A stretch of DNA of 64,000 bases, taken from contig NZ_CP047095.1 in the NCBI RefSeq assembly GCF_009806575.1, positions 662,001-726,000 on the forward strand, written 5' to 3'. A model generated the notes under the pieces. That model saw only the letters and a program-made list of their open reading frames with translations. It was not told the DNA's origin and ran no database searches. This DNA is from Rossellomorea marisflavi (GTDB taxonomy: Bacteria; Bacillota; Bacilli; Bacillales; Bacillaceae_B). The position numbers and the translations under genes were made by a program. Below, in pieces: positions 24,418-32,232 of the stretch; positions within the stretch are counted from its first letter, which is position 1, and every line of letters starts with the position of its first letter.

Positions 24418-24600
24418 TTGGGAAAAGCCATTCATGACAATGAATCACAAGTAACGTATCTGAAACAGCGCCTGAACCTTTTCGTGGACGTCCTCGACTC
24501 CATCGACCCCGAACAGGCTGACATAGACGATATCGACCGCCTCATCGAAATGATCGATGATATCGAAACGAAGGTCGAGCAATTCAAGAAAAGTGAGTGA
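24418..24600 (+). CDS. Small acidic protein, SE1561-family-like
   Basis: A 60-residue protein starting at TTG 24418 behind GAAAGGAG. It is acidic and predicted to be all helical, with heptad-like spacing (LKQRLNLFVDVLDSID, then DIDRLIEMIDDIETKVEQFK), suggesting a coiled coil. It resembles small conserved Firmicutes proteins of the SE1561 type. Function unknown. A terminator follows at once. Confidence 0.7.
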   Translation: MGKAIHDNESQVTYLKQRLNLFVDVLDSIDPEQADIDDIDRLIEMIDDIETKVEQFKKSE

Positions 24601-24627
24601 GAGTCCTGGTGAGGGCTCTTTTTTTTG
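24601..24627 (+). terminator. Intrinsic terminator
   Basis: GAGTCCT pairs with AGGGCTC (one G-U pair) and is followed by eight T. Confidence 0.85.
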
Positions 24628-24670
24628 TGTGTGCATGGTAAAATATGCATAAAACCCTGGAGGTACCATC

Positions 24671-25144
24671 ATGGACATTTCCCGTATAATCCCGGAAGAA
24701 TGTGAACAAGCGAAGAATCTTATATTGGAAGGCTTCAGGGAACGGTTCGGCTGGATCGATGAGACCTTGAATCCGGATATAAAGGATATTGCAGCAAGTT
24801 ATGACGGAGTAGACAACCATTTCTTTGTTGGTACGGATCAAAAGGGAATCATATGCACGGGTGCATTGAAAAGGCAGGGTGTCTCCATATATGAAATCGT
24901 CCGTATGTCGGTCCGGTCCGATATGCGCAGTAAAGGCCTGGGACGAACCATGCTCCAGCATCTCGAAGACACGGCCAAAAGCCTCAAGGCAGTCAAACTG
25001 ATCCTTGAGACGAACCGGGCATGGGAGGATGCGGTCGGATTTTATATGAGGAGCGGATTTGTCATCATCGGGGAGAACGAAAACCGGTACTACTTCGAAA
25101 AGATCCTTACAGGGTCATCCCGGACTTCTTCTGTTTCTTCATGA
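24671..25144 (+). CDS. GNAT acetyltransferase
   Basis: A 157-residue GNAT protein. The acetyl-CoA-binding segment is VRSDMRSKGLGRTMLQHL (about 77-94) and the C-terminal fold ends in AVGFYMRSGFVIIG. A TGGTAAAATAT extended -10 lies about 35 nt upstream, and the ribosome site is CTGGAGGT. The last 38 nt overlap the convergent membrane-protein gene. Substrate not inferable. Confidence 0.8.
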   Translation: MDISRIIPEECEQAKNLILEGFRERFGWIDETLNPDIKDIAASYDGVDNHFFVGTDQKGIICTGALKRQGVSIYEIVRMSVRSDMRSKGLGRTMLQHLEDTAKSLKAVKLILETNRAWEDAVGFYMRSGFVIIGENENRYYFEKILTGSSRTSSVSS

Positions 25145-25655
25145 TTGCATCGCACACATATTTGATGAGGAGACCGGCTGCATATAAGGTCAGGAATCCA
25201 TAGAACGTATTCCAGTGGATCATGTGGTACAGGTGAAACTTGATGAAGAGCGGAATGCCGATGAAAGCAACAATCGCCGAGTGGATCGTATGGGCATACA
25301 GGTAATACGTCCATTTGCTGAAGTATTGATAAATCAGTGTAACCATGACGGGTAGGATCGCAAAATCGACAGTATTGAAGCGATGGGTGAAGACAAGGAA
25401 CTGGTGGGGGTAAGCCCACAATCCGAAGAATTTGCCGATTTCGTCCAAACTCCCGATCACGAAGAAACTGATGAAGAAGACCAGCAGGATGAACATGTAT
25501 CGCTGCCTGTCGATCAAAATGAAAAAAACCACGAGAAACAGCAGGCTGATGAGCAGGATTGCCCACCAATGGGGACTGAAAAGGTCGTGATGGAGCCACT
25601 GGCTGTATTCTTCTTCGTGGGTTGATTGCACCGTTTTTTCAATGGTTGAGTTCAT
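25107..25655 (-). CDS. Five-helix membrane protein (CBO0543-like)
   Basis: A 182-residue integral membrane protein with about five hydrophobic helices, conserved-looking loops DEIGKFFGLWAYP and HRFNTVDFAILP, and a basic C-terminus (KKQKKSG). This resembles the CBO0543 family of uncharacterised Firmicutes membrane proteins. ATG 25655 has AGAGGTG 7 nt upstream. Its 3' end overlaps the convergent GNAT gene by 38 nt. Function unknown. Confidence 0.65.
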   Translation of the reverse strand: MNSTIEKTVQSTHEEEYSQWLHHDLFSPHWWAILLISLLFLVVFFILIDRQRYMFILLVFFISFFVIGSLDEIGKFFGLWAYPHQFLVFTHRFNTVDFAILPVMVTLIYQYFSKWTYYLYAHTIHSAIVAFIGIPLFIKFHLYHMIHWNTFYGFLTLYAAGLLIKYVCDAIMKKQKKSGMTL

Positions 25656-25698
25656 GTGGTTCACCTCTTATAGGAATTGTGGACGAATCGGGAGAGGA

Positions 25699-26403
25699 TT
25701 ATTCAATATCGGTTGGACTGACAATGTGATCATCGTATGCGTCGATGAACAGGTTCCCTTTGCTGTTAATCACGGCAAAAAAAACGTCGCTGACCTCAAG
25801 GCCGCGGTTCCTGCATTGCTGCCGAATCCAATCTTTCGTATACGTGGGGTCGGTATCCTTCATGATGATCTTGCCCTCCATGATCACCTCGACAGGAAGG
25901 GCGCTTGGGGTGGAGGATAGGGAGAGGTCGCTCTTCGTTGTCGGCTGGAAAGCTTCCTTTTTGAGGATGGACAGTTGACCGCTCACTTCAAGAACGGCAT
26001 ACTCCACCTGTGTGATATCGAAAACCTCCTTTTCCCGAAGGAGTTGGTTCAAGTCATCCAGGGAGAACTTGGTTTTCTGCATATTGTGATCCAGAATCTT
26101 TCCGTTCTCGATGAATACCGTCGGCCGGCCGGATATCCATCTCCTCAACTTTCGGCTGTTGGAGGAAAGGACCATCGATGCATAGTAGAGGCCAATCAGG
26201 GCACAGAACGAAACAAACATCTCCACAAAGCGAAGATTCGTATCGAATCCCATATTTGCAATGGAGGAGCCGATCGTAACAGAGAGTGCAAAGCTATAGT
26301 GATTTTTATGAGAGTTGATGTGTTTGCCAATCGTAAATGTGACAATGGCAAGAATGACAAAACTTATGACGGTCCTCAACAATGTAATCAGTATGCCTTC
26401 CAT
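25699..26403 (-). CDS. DUF421/YetF-family membrane protein
   Basis: A 234-residue protein with three N-terminal helices (residues 3-85) followed by two soluble alpha/beta subdomains. It has the family features GRPTVFIENGKIL and LREKEVFDITQVEYAVLEVSG, the layout of YetF/YdfS-type proteins common in spore formers. ATG 26403 has AGAGGAGGAA upstream. Role unknown; some relatives affect spore-membrane properties. Oriented with the CBO0543-like gene, 43 nt apart, so possibly co-transcribed. Confidence 0.78.
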   Translation of the reverse strand: MEGILITLLRTVISFVILAIVTFTIGKHINSHKNHYSFALSVTIGSSIANMGFDTNLRFVEMFVSFCALIGLYYASMVLSSNSRKLRRWISGRPTVFIENGKILDHNMQKTKFSLDDLNQLLREKEVFDITQVEYAVLEVSGQLSILKKEAFQPTTKSDLSLSSTPSALPVEVIMEGKIIMKDTDPTYTKDWIRQQCRNRGLEVSDVFFAVINSKGNLFIDAYDDHIVSPTDIE

Positions 26404-26562
26404 ATTCCTTCCTCCTCTGGTCATTATCCTTTATGACCAATCTGGAACGGTTTCATTCCAGGGAAGGTGGGCACTCGCCATGAAAAGGGTGATAAGCGCC
26501 CAAACACATTTCAATCGGGAAGCATAAGATGCCACTGTGAGAGACAGAGGAGGAATGCTTCT

Positions 26563-26826
26563 ATGCAATACGAACAACAACCAACTTATATACAACACGG
26601 ATTTGATGAGCGTTTTCGTCCAGGATTCGGTGGTGGTTTTGGAAGACCGGGGTTCGGCTTTGGTCGTCCAGGATTCGGATTCGGGCGCCCATTCTGGGGT
26701 GGACCGTTCATTGGAGGCCTGGCAGGAGGATTGCTCGGTGCATCCTTATTAGCTCCGGGTTATGGATATGGTTATGGCTACGGGTATCCACCACCGTATT
26801 ACGGATATGGCCCATATTACTATTGA
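26563..26826 (+). CDS. Gly/Tyr/Pro-rich repeat protein
   Basis: An 87-residue low-complexity protein behind AGAGGAGGAATG. After a short polar head (MQYEQQPTYIQHGF) come three repeats of about GFGRPGF, a Gly-rich hydrophobic patch (PFIGGLAGGLLGASLL), and a YGYGYGY-type tail ending PYYGYGPYYY. The composition resembles small spore-coat or surface-adhesive proteins of Bacillus. Function is inference from composition only. Confidence 0.7.
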   Translation: MQYEQQPTYIQHGFDERFRPGFGGGFGRPGFGFGRPGFGFGRPFWGGPFIGGLAGGLLGASLLAPGYGYGYGYGYPPPYYGYGPYYY

Positions 26827-26834
26827 TCACTACT

Positions 26835-26883
26835 GAAAAAGATCCGCGTTCATCCGTTATCGGGTGGAAGGGGATCTTTTTCC
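26835..26883 (+). terminator. Intrinsic terminator
   Basis: AAAAAGATCC at the 5' side pairs with GGATCTTTTT at the 3' side, enclosing an inner hairpin. Confidence 0.8.
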
Positions 26884-26980
26884 CGGTCCTGGAGTTCCTT
26901 TGTGAAATCCCTTTCAATCACTTCCTTATAGGAGTATAATAATGGTGAAAATTCTGTATCATGAGGGGGAAGGGAACACG

Positions 26981-28534
26981 ATGAATAAAGAGACACTGCA
27001 ACAAAGCATGTATGATTTGATCGTAGAGACTTCAACGAACCTGCCAAAGGATGTACGGAGGGCAATCGCCTCTGCCAAAGAGCGTGAAAATGCGGGCACG
27101 CGGGCAGCGATGAGTCTTGATACGATTTCCAATAACGTGAAGATGGCTGATGACAATATATCTCCGATCTGTCAGGATACCGGTCTGCCGACATTCAAGA
27201 TCAAGACGCCTGTCGGGGTCAATCAACTGGAAATCAAAGAAGCCATCTATGCCGCCATGGTGCAGGCGACGAAAGACGGGAAGCTCCGTCCTAATTCAGT
27301 GGACTCCCTTACAGGCGATAACAGCGGGGATAATCTTGGTCTAGGAACGCCTGTCATCAAATTTGATCAGTGGGAAAAGGATTATATCGATGCGCGCCTC
27401 ATCCTGAAGGGCGGTGGCTGTGAGAACAAGAACATCCAGTACAGCCTGCCATGTGAATTGGACGGACTCGGCCGTGCCGGACGTGATCTTGACGGCATCC
27501 GTAAATGCGTGATGCACTCCGTGTACCAGGCTCAGGGACAAGGCTGCAGCGCCGGGTTCATCGGTGTCGGTATCGGAGGAGACCGTTCGTCTGGATACGA
27601 TCTTGCGAAAGAACAGCTTTTCCGCGCTGTGGATGATGTGAATCCGAATGAAGATCTGCGCAAATTGGAAGACTATGTGATGGAGCACGCAAACGAACTA
27701 GGGATCGGAACGATGGGCTTCGGCGGTGAAACGACCTTGCTTGGATGCAAAGCGGGCGTAATGAACCGGATCCCGGCAAGCTTCTTCGTTTCAGTAGCCT
27801 ATAACTGCTGGGCATTCCGCCGTCTCGGCGTGAGGCTTGATCCTCAGACTGGAAGCATTGACGAGTGGTTCTATCAGGAAGGCGAAAAACTGGACCTGAC
27901 GCAGGGCACGGAAGCGGAGCTTGAAACCGCCGCAGCGAAGGAAGACGGACAGAGTGTCGTCGTACTCGAAGCGCCGATCACAGAAGAAAAGATCCGTGGA
28001 TTGAAGGTCGGGGATGTCGTGCAGATCAACGGGCGCATGTACACGGGCCGCGATGCGATCCACAAGCATTTGAGCGACAACGATGCACCGGTTGATCTCG
28101 ATGGACAGATCATCTATCACTGTGGACCTGTCATGCTGAAGGATGAGGAAGGCAACTGGCACGTGAAGGCAGCGGGGCCGACGACTTCGATCCGCGAAGA
28201 GCCGTATCAAGGGGATATCATGAAGCGCTTCGGCATCCGCGCAGTCATCGGAAAAGGCGGCATGGGGCCAAAAACGCTTGCGGCCCTTAAAGATCACGGC
28301 GGTGTCTATCTGAACGCCATCGGCGGAGCAGCACAGTATTATGCTGACTGTATCAAAGGCGTGGATGGAGTGGACCTCATGCAGTTCGGAATCCCAGAAG
28401 CGATGTGGCATCTGAATGTCGAAGGATTCACGGCCGTTGTGACCATGGACTCCCATGGAAACAGCCTGCACGAGGAAGTCGACAAATCCTCACTGGAAAA
28501 ACTGGCGAAATTCAAAGAGCCGGTATTTAAATAA
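26981..28534 (+). CDS. fumA: Class I fumarate hydratase (iron-sulfur)
   Basis: A 517-residue enzyme of the iron-sulfur fumarase family, which hydrates fumarate to malate in the citric acid cycle. The N-terminal alpha part (about 1-290) has the cluster Cys candidates in PICQDTG, GGGCENKN and LGCKAGVMN. The C-terminal beta part (about 325-510) includes GDVVQINGRMYTGRDAIHK and GKGGMGPKT. ATG 26981 has GAGGGGGAAGGG upstream. Length equals single-chain class I enzymes. Oxygen-sensitive [4Fe-4S] chemistry is family knowledge. Confidence 0.92.
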   Translation: MNKETLQQSMYDLIVETSTNLPKDVRRAIASAKERENAGTRAAMSLDTISNNVKMADDNISPICQDTGLPTFKIKTPVGVNQLEIKEAIYAAMVQATKDGKLRPNSVDSLTGDNSGDNLGLGTPVIKFDQWEKDYIDARLILKGGGCENKNIQYSLPCELDGLGRAGRDLDGIRKCVMHSVYQAQGQGCSAGFIGVGIGGDRSSGYDLAKEQLFRAVDDVNPNEDLRKLEDYVMEHANELGIGTMGFGGETTLLGCKAGVMNRIPASFFVSVAYNCWAFRRLGVRLDPQTGSIDEWFYQEGEKLDLTQGTEAELETAAAKEDGQSVVVLEAPITEEKIRGLKVGDVVQINGRMYTGRDAIHKHLSDNDAPVDLDGQIIYHCGPVMLKDEEGNWHVKAAGPTTSIREEPYQGDIMKRFGIRAVIGKGGMGPKTLAALKDHGGVYLNAIGGAAQYYADCIKGVDGVDLMQFGIPEAMWHLNVEGFTAVVTMDSHGNSLHEEVDKSSLEKLAKFKEPVFK

Positions 28535-28557
28535 ACCGCACCAAAGGGGTCATGATC

Positions 28558-29121
28558 ATGAAAAGCAAGATTACTCTCATCGTTTTCATCGCGGTCCTTC
28601 TCATGGGCGCCTGTTCACAGGTGAAGCCGGAAGAGAAAATCACGACGATCGAGCATACCAATCTGAAGGAGCTCAAAGCATACAGTGGAACCTACGTGGG
28701 GGATAATTCCGACGTAGGGGCCATCATCAGGCTGCTCCCCGGCGGTGAAACGATGGGGGAGCTTGATCTGACCGGAGAAAATCTCCATGTCACCTATGAT
28801 GACGGGGCAAAATCGATTTCTGAATCTGCCTTCCAAACGTTCTGGTTCAATGGAAACAGGCTGGATCGCAAAAAGTTATATTTTAATGCCCTCTACCTCG
28901 CCCTCCTCGTCCCGAATGCAAAGGAATACCGATTCACGGTCGCTGATGAGGAATTGGCCATTCCGAGGGAACAGCTCACCGCTGCCCTTTCCAAGGAATT
29001 CAAACGCTTCCCCCAGGGTGACGCACAATGGGATGAAAAAACGGTTTCTACTTTTATCGACGATCATAAAGGGAAACTGACGGAGATGGCGACGAATTAC
29101 CACACATACTTTGAAGAGTAA
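28558..29121 (+). CDS. DUF4825-like lipoprotein
   Basis: A 187-residue lipoprotein with lipobox LMGACSQ. The first conserved segment after it (LKAYSGTYVGDNSDVGAIIRL) is typical of the DUF4825 domain (quoted in parts: YSGTYVGDNS, IRLLPGGE). It is encoded 24 nt after fumA and could be transcribed with it. ATG 28558 fits the AAAGGGG site better than ATG 28552. Function unknown. Confidence 0.7.
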   Translation: MKSKITLIVFIAVLLMGACSQVKPEEKITTIEHTNLKELKAYSGTYVGDNSDVGAIIRLLPGGETMGELDLTGENLHVTYDDGAKSISESAFQTFWFNGNRLDRKKLYFNALYLALLVPNAKEYRFTVADEELAIPREQLTAALSKEFKRFPQGDAQWDEKTVSTFIDDHKGKLTEMATNYHTYFEE

Positions 29122-29148
29122 GGGAGCCTCAAGGGGCTCCCTTTTTGG
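29121..29148 (+). terminator. Intrinsic terminator
   Basis: AGGGAGCC pairs with GGCTCCCT followed by TTTT. Confidence 0.85.
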
Positions 29149-29225
29149 ATAGTTTTAGTACTCATAAAGGCCCTTCATTCTCAAACACTAATAGGGATAG
29201 ATATTGCTGAAAGAAGGGATTCCAC

Positions 29226-30005
29226 ATGATCCATTTCATAAAAGTAGTGATGCTTGCCGTGATGCTGACCCTCGTGTTCCCGTCCGGTGCAACAGCCGTC
29301 TCCAACCAATCAATTGGTTGGGGCTTCCAGAAGAGCAAGAATGAAGTGCCTGCCGAGGCAGGGGCACAGTATGACAAACTCCTCACCGACTACGGTGCCT
29401 TCTATAAAGGCAATCCGGACGAGAAGGTCCTGTACCTGACCTTTGACAACGGCTACGAAAACGGCCATACGAAAAAGATCCTCGACGTGCTGAAACGCGA
29501 GAAAGTACCAGCGACATTCTTCGTCACCGGGCATTATCTCCTCAGCGCAGAAGACCTCGTCAAACGGATGGTCAAAGAAGGCCATATCATCGGAAACCAC
29601 TCCTGGCACCACCCTGACTTCACTCAAACGGGCGATGAAAAGATCAGGGAAGAAATGAAAAAAGTGAAGGAGAAAACCGCCGAGCTAACGGGACAGAAGG
29701 AAATGAAGTATATCCGTCCTCCTCGCGGCGTATTCAGTGCCCGCACCCTGGATATCGCCAAGAAGGAAGGGTACACCCACGTATTCTGGTCAGTGGCCTT
29801 CGTCGACTGGAAGACCGATCAGCAAAAAGGATGGCAGTACTCCTACAACAACCTGATGAACCAGGCCCATCCCGGAGCCATCATCCTCCTTCATTCCGTA
29901 TCACAGGACAATGCGGATGCCATGGAGAAATCCATTCAGGACTTGAAAAAGCGGGGATATACCTTCAAAAGTCTCGACGAGCACCCCATGATCAAGAAGC
30001 AATAA
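29226..30005 (+). CDS. pdaA: Delta-lactam-biosynthetic de-N-acetylase PdaA
   Basis: A 259-residue polysaccharide deacetylase with a signal peptide (residues 1-24). PdaA removes acetyl groups from muramic acid during spore cortex synthesis so that muramic delta-lactam can form. Active-site motifs are TFDNGYENG (Asp 73) and the metal-binding HSWHHPD (His 125, 129), with RPPRGVFS and the late LLHS motif. The length is near B. subtilis PdaA, also known as YfjS, from the same chromosomal region as yfkDE. The presence of this gene supports a spore-forming host. Confidence 0.9.
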   Translation: MIHFIKVVMLAVMLTLVFPSGATAVSNQSIGWGFQKSKNEVPAEAGAQYDKLLTDYGAFYKGNPDEKVLYLTFDNGYENGHTKKILDVLKREKVPATFFVTGHYLLSAEDLVKRMVKEGHIIGNHSWHHPDFTQTGDEKIREEMKKVKEKTAELTGQKEMKYIRPPRGVFSARTLDIAKKEGYTHVFWSVAFVDWKTDQQKGWQYSYNNLMNQAHPGAIILLHSVSQDNADAMEKSIQDLKKRGYTFKSLDEHPMIKKQ

Positions 30006-30009
30006 GAAA

Positions 30010-30043
30010 AAAGCGAAGGACCAGACGGGTCCTTCGCTTTTTG
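30010..30043 (+). terminator. Intrinsic terminator after pdaA
   Basis: AAGCGAAGGACC pairs with GGTCCTTCGCTT followed by TTT. Confidence 0.9.
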
Positions 30044-30105
30044 GCGCATGGTAACGGTTCCGATGCGTCACTTTTTGGGTGCCCAGGAACCGTCCCTATG
30101 CACCA
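30044..30105. repeat. Short hairpin repeat (GGTTCC/GGAACC type), copy 1
   Basis: About 62 nt. GCATGGTAACGGTTCC is followed by a T-rich centre and then GGAACCGTCCCTATGC, so the two sides pair. The same unit recurs at 31180 and in part at 59399. Confidence 0.6.
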
Positions 30106-30314
30106 CGTCGATCAAAGGCGTAGCGGAACGCGAATGCCGAGATGATGAAGGATGCGATGATCATAAAGGGAAGTACGATAAAAAAGGAGATAACATCCCA
30201 CTCTGGTGTCAATGGAACCCAAACATCATATGTATATTGAAAGATGTACAAGAGCACACGGAAAATAAAAAATGTGAAGACAAGATAGATCAGTCGCTCC
30301 ACCCACTTGCGCAT
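30096..30314 (-). CDS. Small two-helix membrane protein
   Basis: A 72-residue protein with a very good ribosome site (AGGAGGAGC) 6 nt before ATG 30314. Two hydrophobic helices (about 7-27 and 42-64) are joined by a short polar loop (YDVWVPLTPEWD). Its 3' end reads into the hairpin repeat at 30044-30105. Divergent from the methyltransferase gene. No family recognised. Confidence 0.65.
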   Translation of the reverse strand: MRKWVERLIYLVFTFFIFRVLLYIFQYTYDVWVPLTPEWDVISFFIVLPFMIIASFIISAFAFRYAFDRRGA

Positions 30315-30395
30315 AAGATGCTCCTCCTGACGTTGTATGTTACGTATATGGTAAAATATTCTTTATGGACACACAAGATGAAAAGGAGAAAAAGC

Positions 30396-31178
30396 ATGCC
30401 GACATACGGAAAGGATTTATTTAAGGGATCAGCGGGCTATTATGCAGCATACCGCCCGGTGTACCCGTCGACGCTGATCCGCACCCTCGTCGACGAATTT
30501 TCACTTGACGGGGAAGGGAACATCCTTGACCTTGGCTGCGGACCAGGGACGATGACCGTGAGACTCGCCGACTGGGCGGAGAGGACCGTTGGGATCGATA
30601 CAGAGCCTGAGATGATAGAGGAAGCGGAGCGCATCCATTCAATGATCCGGAATGGGCAAGTGGAATGGTTCGCGGGCACTTGGGCCGAGTATAAAATGAC
30701 AAACCCTCATCGATTCAAACTGGTCACCATCGCAAAAGCCTTCCACTGGATGGACCGTGATTCAATTTTGGAGGACCTGTATGACCGTGTAGAAGCGGAA
30801 GGGGGTATCGCCATCATCGACAACTATGAACCTGATCGGAAGCTCGAGCCGTGGCAGGAGGTGCTGGACGCAATCATCCGGAAATGGTACGGACAGGAGC
30901 GGAGAGCAGGAGATTCAACGTACACCCATCCCGTTGAGCGTCATGAAACCATCATCCGGCGTTCCCGCTTCACCTATGAAGAAATCACCCTCCCACCCTA
31001 TACGATCCACTGGACGATCGAGTCGATCCTCGGGAACCTGTACTCCACTTCCTACGGAGCGAAACGCTTCCTCGGCGACAACATCATCCCATTCGAGCAA
31101 GAAGTCAAACTCGCCCTCGAAGGTCTCGCTCCCTTCACGGAACCCGCGACCCTCAGCATGAAAATAGCAAGGAAGTGA
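30396..31178 (+). CDS. Class I SAM-dependent methyltransferase
   Basis: A 260-residue methyltransferase. The SAM site motif I is LDLGCGPGT (44-52), followed by motif II ending VGIDTEPEM, and AKAFHWMD in the region typical of UbiE/YcgJ-like small-molecule methyltransferases. ATG 30396 follows AAAAGGAG, and a TATGGTAAAATAT extended -10 lies about 45 nt upstream. Substrate unknown. The 3' end runs into a second copy of the GGTTCC hairpin repeat. Confidence 0.85.
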   Translation: MPTYGKDLFKGSAGYYAAYRPVYPSTLIRTLVDEFSLDGEGNILDLGCGPGTMTVRLADWAERTVGIDTEPEMIEEAERIHSMIRNGQVEWFAGTWAEYKMTNPHRFKLVTIAKAFHWMDRDSILEDLYDRVEAEGGIAIIDNYEPDRKLEPWQEVLDAIIRKWYGQERRAGDSTYTHPVERHETIIRRSRFTYEEITLPPYTIHWTIESILGNLYSTSYGAKRFLGDNIIPFEQEVKLALEGLAPFTEPATLSMKIARK

Positions 31179-31179
31179 C

Positions 31180-31240
31180 GCGTGTGGGGACGGTTCCGGT
31201 GCGCCACTTTTTTGACGCATGAGAACCGTCCCCATGCGCC
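31180..31240. repeat. Short hairpin repeat (GGTTCC type), copy 2
   Basis: GTGTGGGGACGGTTCC and GAACCGTCCCCATGC pair around a centre with two further complementary segments (GTGCGCCA, TTGACGCAT). It is nearly the same unit as at 30044, 1.1 kb away, and together they bracket the small membrane gene and the methyltransferase. Confidence 0.65.
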
Positions 31241-31266
31241 CCCCCATTTTCTTTGGACATTTTTCG

Positions 31267-31294
31267 TTGACATACATACCCTGATGGGTATAAG
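31267..31294 (+). promoter_or_regulatory. Promoter with CsoR/CstR-like operator for the sulfurtransferase operon
   Basis: TTGACA (31267-31272), a 16-nt spacer and TATAAG (31289-31294). The spacer and -10 edge contain a perfect inverted repeat, ATACCCTGATGGGTAT (31276-31291), the form expected of CsoR/CstR-family operators. Binding there would block RNA polymerase directly. The repressor gene is not in this neighbourhood. Confidence 0.7.
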
Positions 31295-31362
31295 ATGTAA
31301 CTCGTAAGGTTAAAACAGCGGCGAAAGAGATGAGCTGTCATCGTCTTTTTACGCCTTTAAAT

Positions 31363-31378
31363 ATACCCCTATAAGTAT
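31363..31378 (+). promoter_or_regulatory. Second CsoR/CstR-like operator
   Basis: ATACCCCTATAAGTAT, an imperfect copy of the operator in the promoter 85 nt upstream, placed just before the ribosome site of the first gene. Confidence 0.5.
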
Positions 31379-31396
31379 TTTAGAGGAGGAATTTGA

Positions 31397-31876
31397 ATGT
31401 CAGAGAGAAAAAAGACAACTATTGTGCTTTTCAGCGGTGATTACGATAAAGCCATGGCGGCATATATCATCGCCAATGGAGCAGCAGCATACGACCATGA
31501 GGTGACGATCTTCCATACGTTCTGGGGATTGAACGCCCTTCGGAAAGATTCAGATATCCATGTAAAAAAAGGATTCCTTGAGAAAATGTTCGGGAAGATG
31601 ATGCCGAAGGGTGCCGACCGCATGGGATTATCCAAGATGAATTTCGGTGGGGCTGGTAAGAAGATGATCCAACATGTCATCAAAAAGCATAATGCCATGC
31701 CGCTGCCTGATTTGATTGATATGGCTCAGGAGCAGGATGTGAAATTGGTCGCTTGTACGATGACCATGGACCTCTTGGGGCTACAAAAGGAAGAATTGTT
31801 GGATCAGATCGAATATGCCGGTGTGGCCGCGTATCTCGGAGATGCTGAAGAAGGAAACGTCAATCTATTCATTTAA
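31397..31876 (+). CDS. yrkE: DsrE/DsrF-like sulfur-transfer protein YrkE
   Basis: A 159-residue DsrE/DsrF/DrsH-like protein with a GAGGAGG ribosome site. The N-terminus forms the flavodoxin-like start (TTIVLFSGDYDKAMAAYIIA), and the Cys in KLVACTMTMDLLG (about 117-129) is the likely persulfide carrier. B. subtilis YrkE has the same place before yrkF, yrkH and yrkI. Members shuttle sulfane sulfur between rhodaneses and TusA-type carriers in the cytoplasm. Confidence 0.85.
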   Translation: MSERKKTTIVLFSGDYDKAMAAYIIANGAAAYDHEVTIFHTFWGLNALRKDSDIHVKKGFLEKMFGKMMPKGADRMGLSKMNFGGAGKKMIQHVIKKHNAMPLPDLIDMAQEQDVKLVACTMTMDLLGLQKEELLDQIEYAGVAAYLGDAEEGNVNLFI

Positions 31877-31893
31877 ACTGGGAGGGAATCAAC

Positions 31894-32184
31894 ATGATAG
31901 AGATCATGCCGAGAGAACTTGAAGCGAAACTGAACGAAGATGTCCATATCATCGACGTCAGGGAAGTAGACGAAGTGAAGGAAGGGAAGATCCCTGGAGC
32001 GATCCACATCCCCCTTGGATTATTGGAATTCCGCATGCATGAGCTTGACCGTTCGAAGGAGTATATCATGGTGTGCCGATCAGGCGGGCGAAGCGGTCGC
32101 GCGTGTCAGCTTCTCGACAGTCACGGATACAGCGTGGTGAACATGACAGGCGGTATGATGGCCTGGGAAGGAAAGACAGAATAA
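31894..32184 (+). CDS. Single-domain rhodanese
   Basis: A 96-residue sulfurtransferase. The active Cys is in CRSGGRSGRA (about residue 61), within the standard fold (VHIIDVREVDEVKEGKIPGAIHIPL in part: IIDVRE, KIPGAIHIPL). It should pass sulfane sulfur from persulfides to acceptors such as the neighbouring TusA proteins. The ribosome site GGGAGGGAATCAAC is the same sequence that precedes the GTG start of yrkH. Confidence 0.9.
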   Translation: MIEIMPRELEAKLNEDVHIIDVREVDEVKEGKIPGAIHIPLGLLEFRMHELDRSKEYIMVCRSGGRSGRACQLLDSHGYSVVNMTGGMMAWEGKTE

Positions 32185-32202
32185 ATTTTTTTGAAATGTA
32201 AT

Positions 32203-32218
32203 ATACCCATACAGGTAA
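32203..32218 (+). promoter_or_regulatory. Third CsoR/CstR-like operator, before yrkF
   Basis: ATACCCATACAGGTAA matches the operator pattern at 31276 with a few changes and sits directly before the yrkF ribosome site, suggesting an internal regulated promoter. Confidence 0.5.
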
Positions 32219-32232
32219 AAGGAGGACTCATC

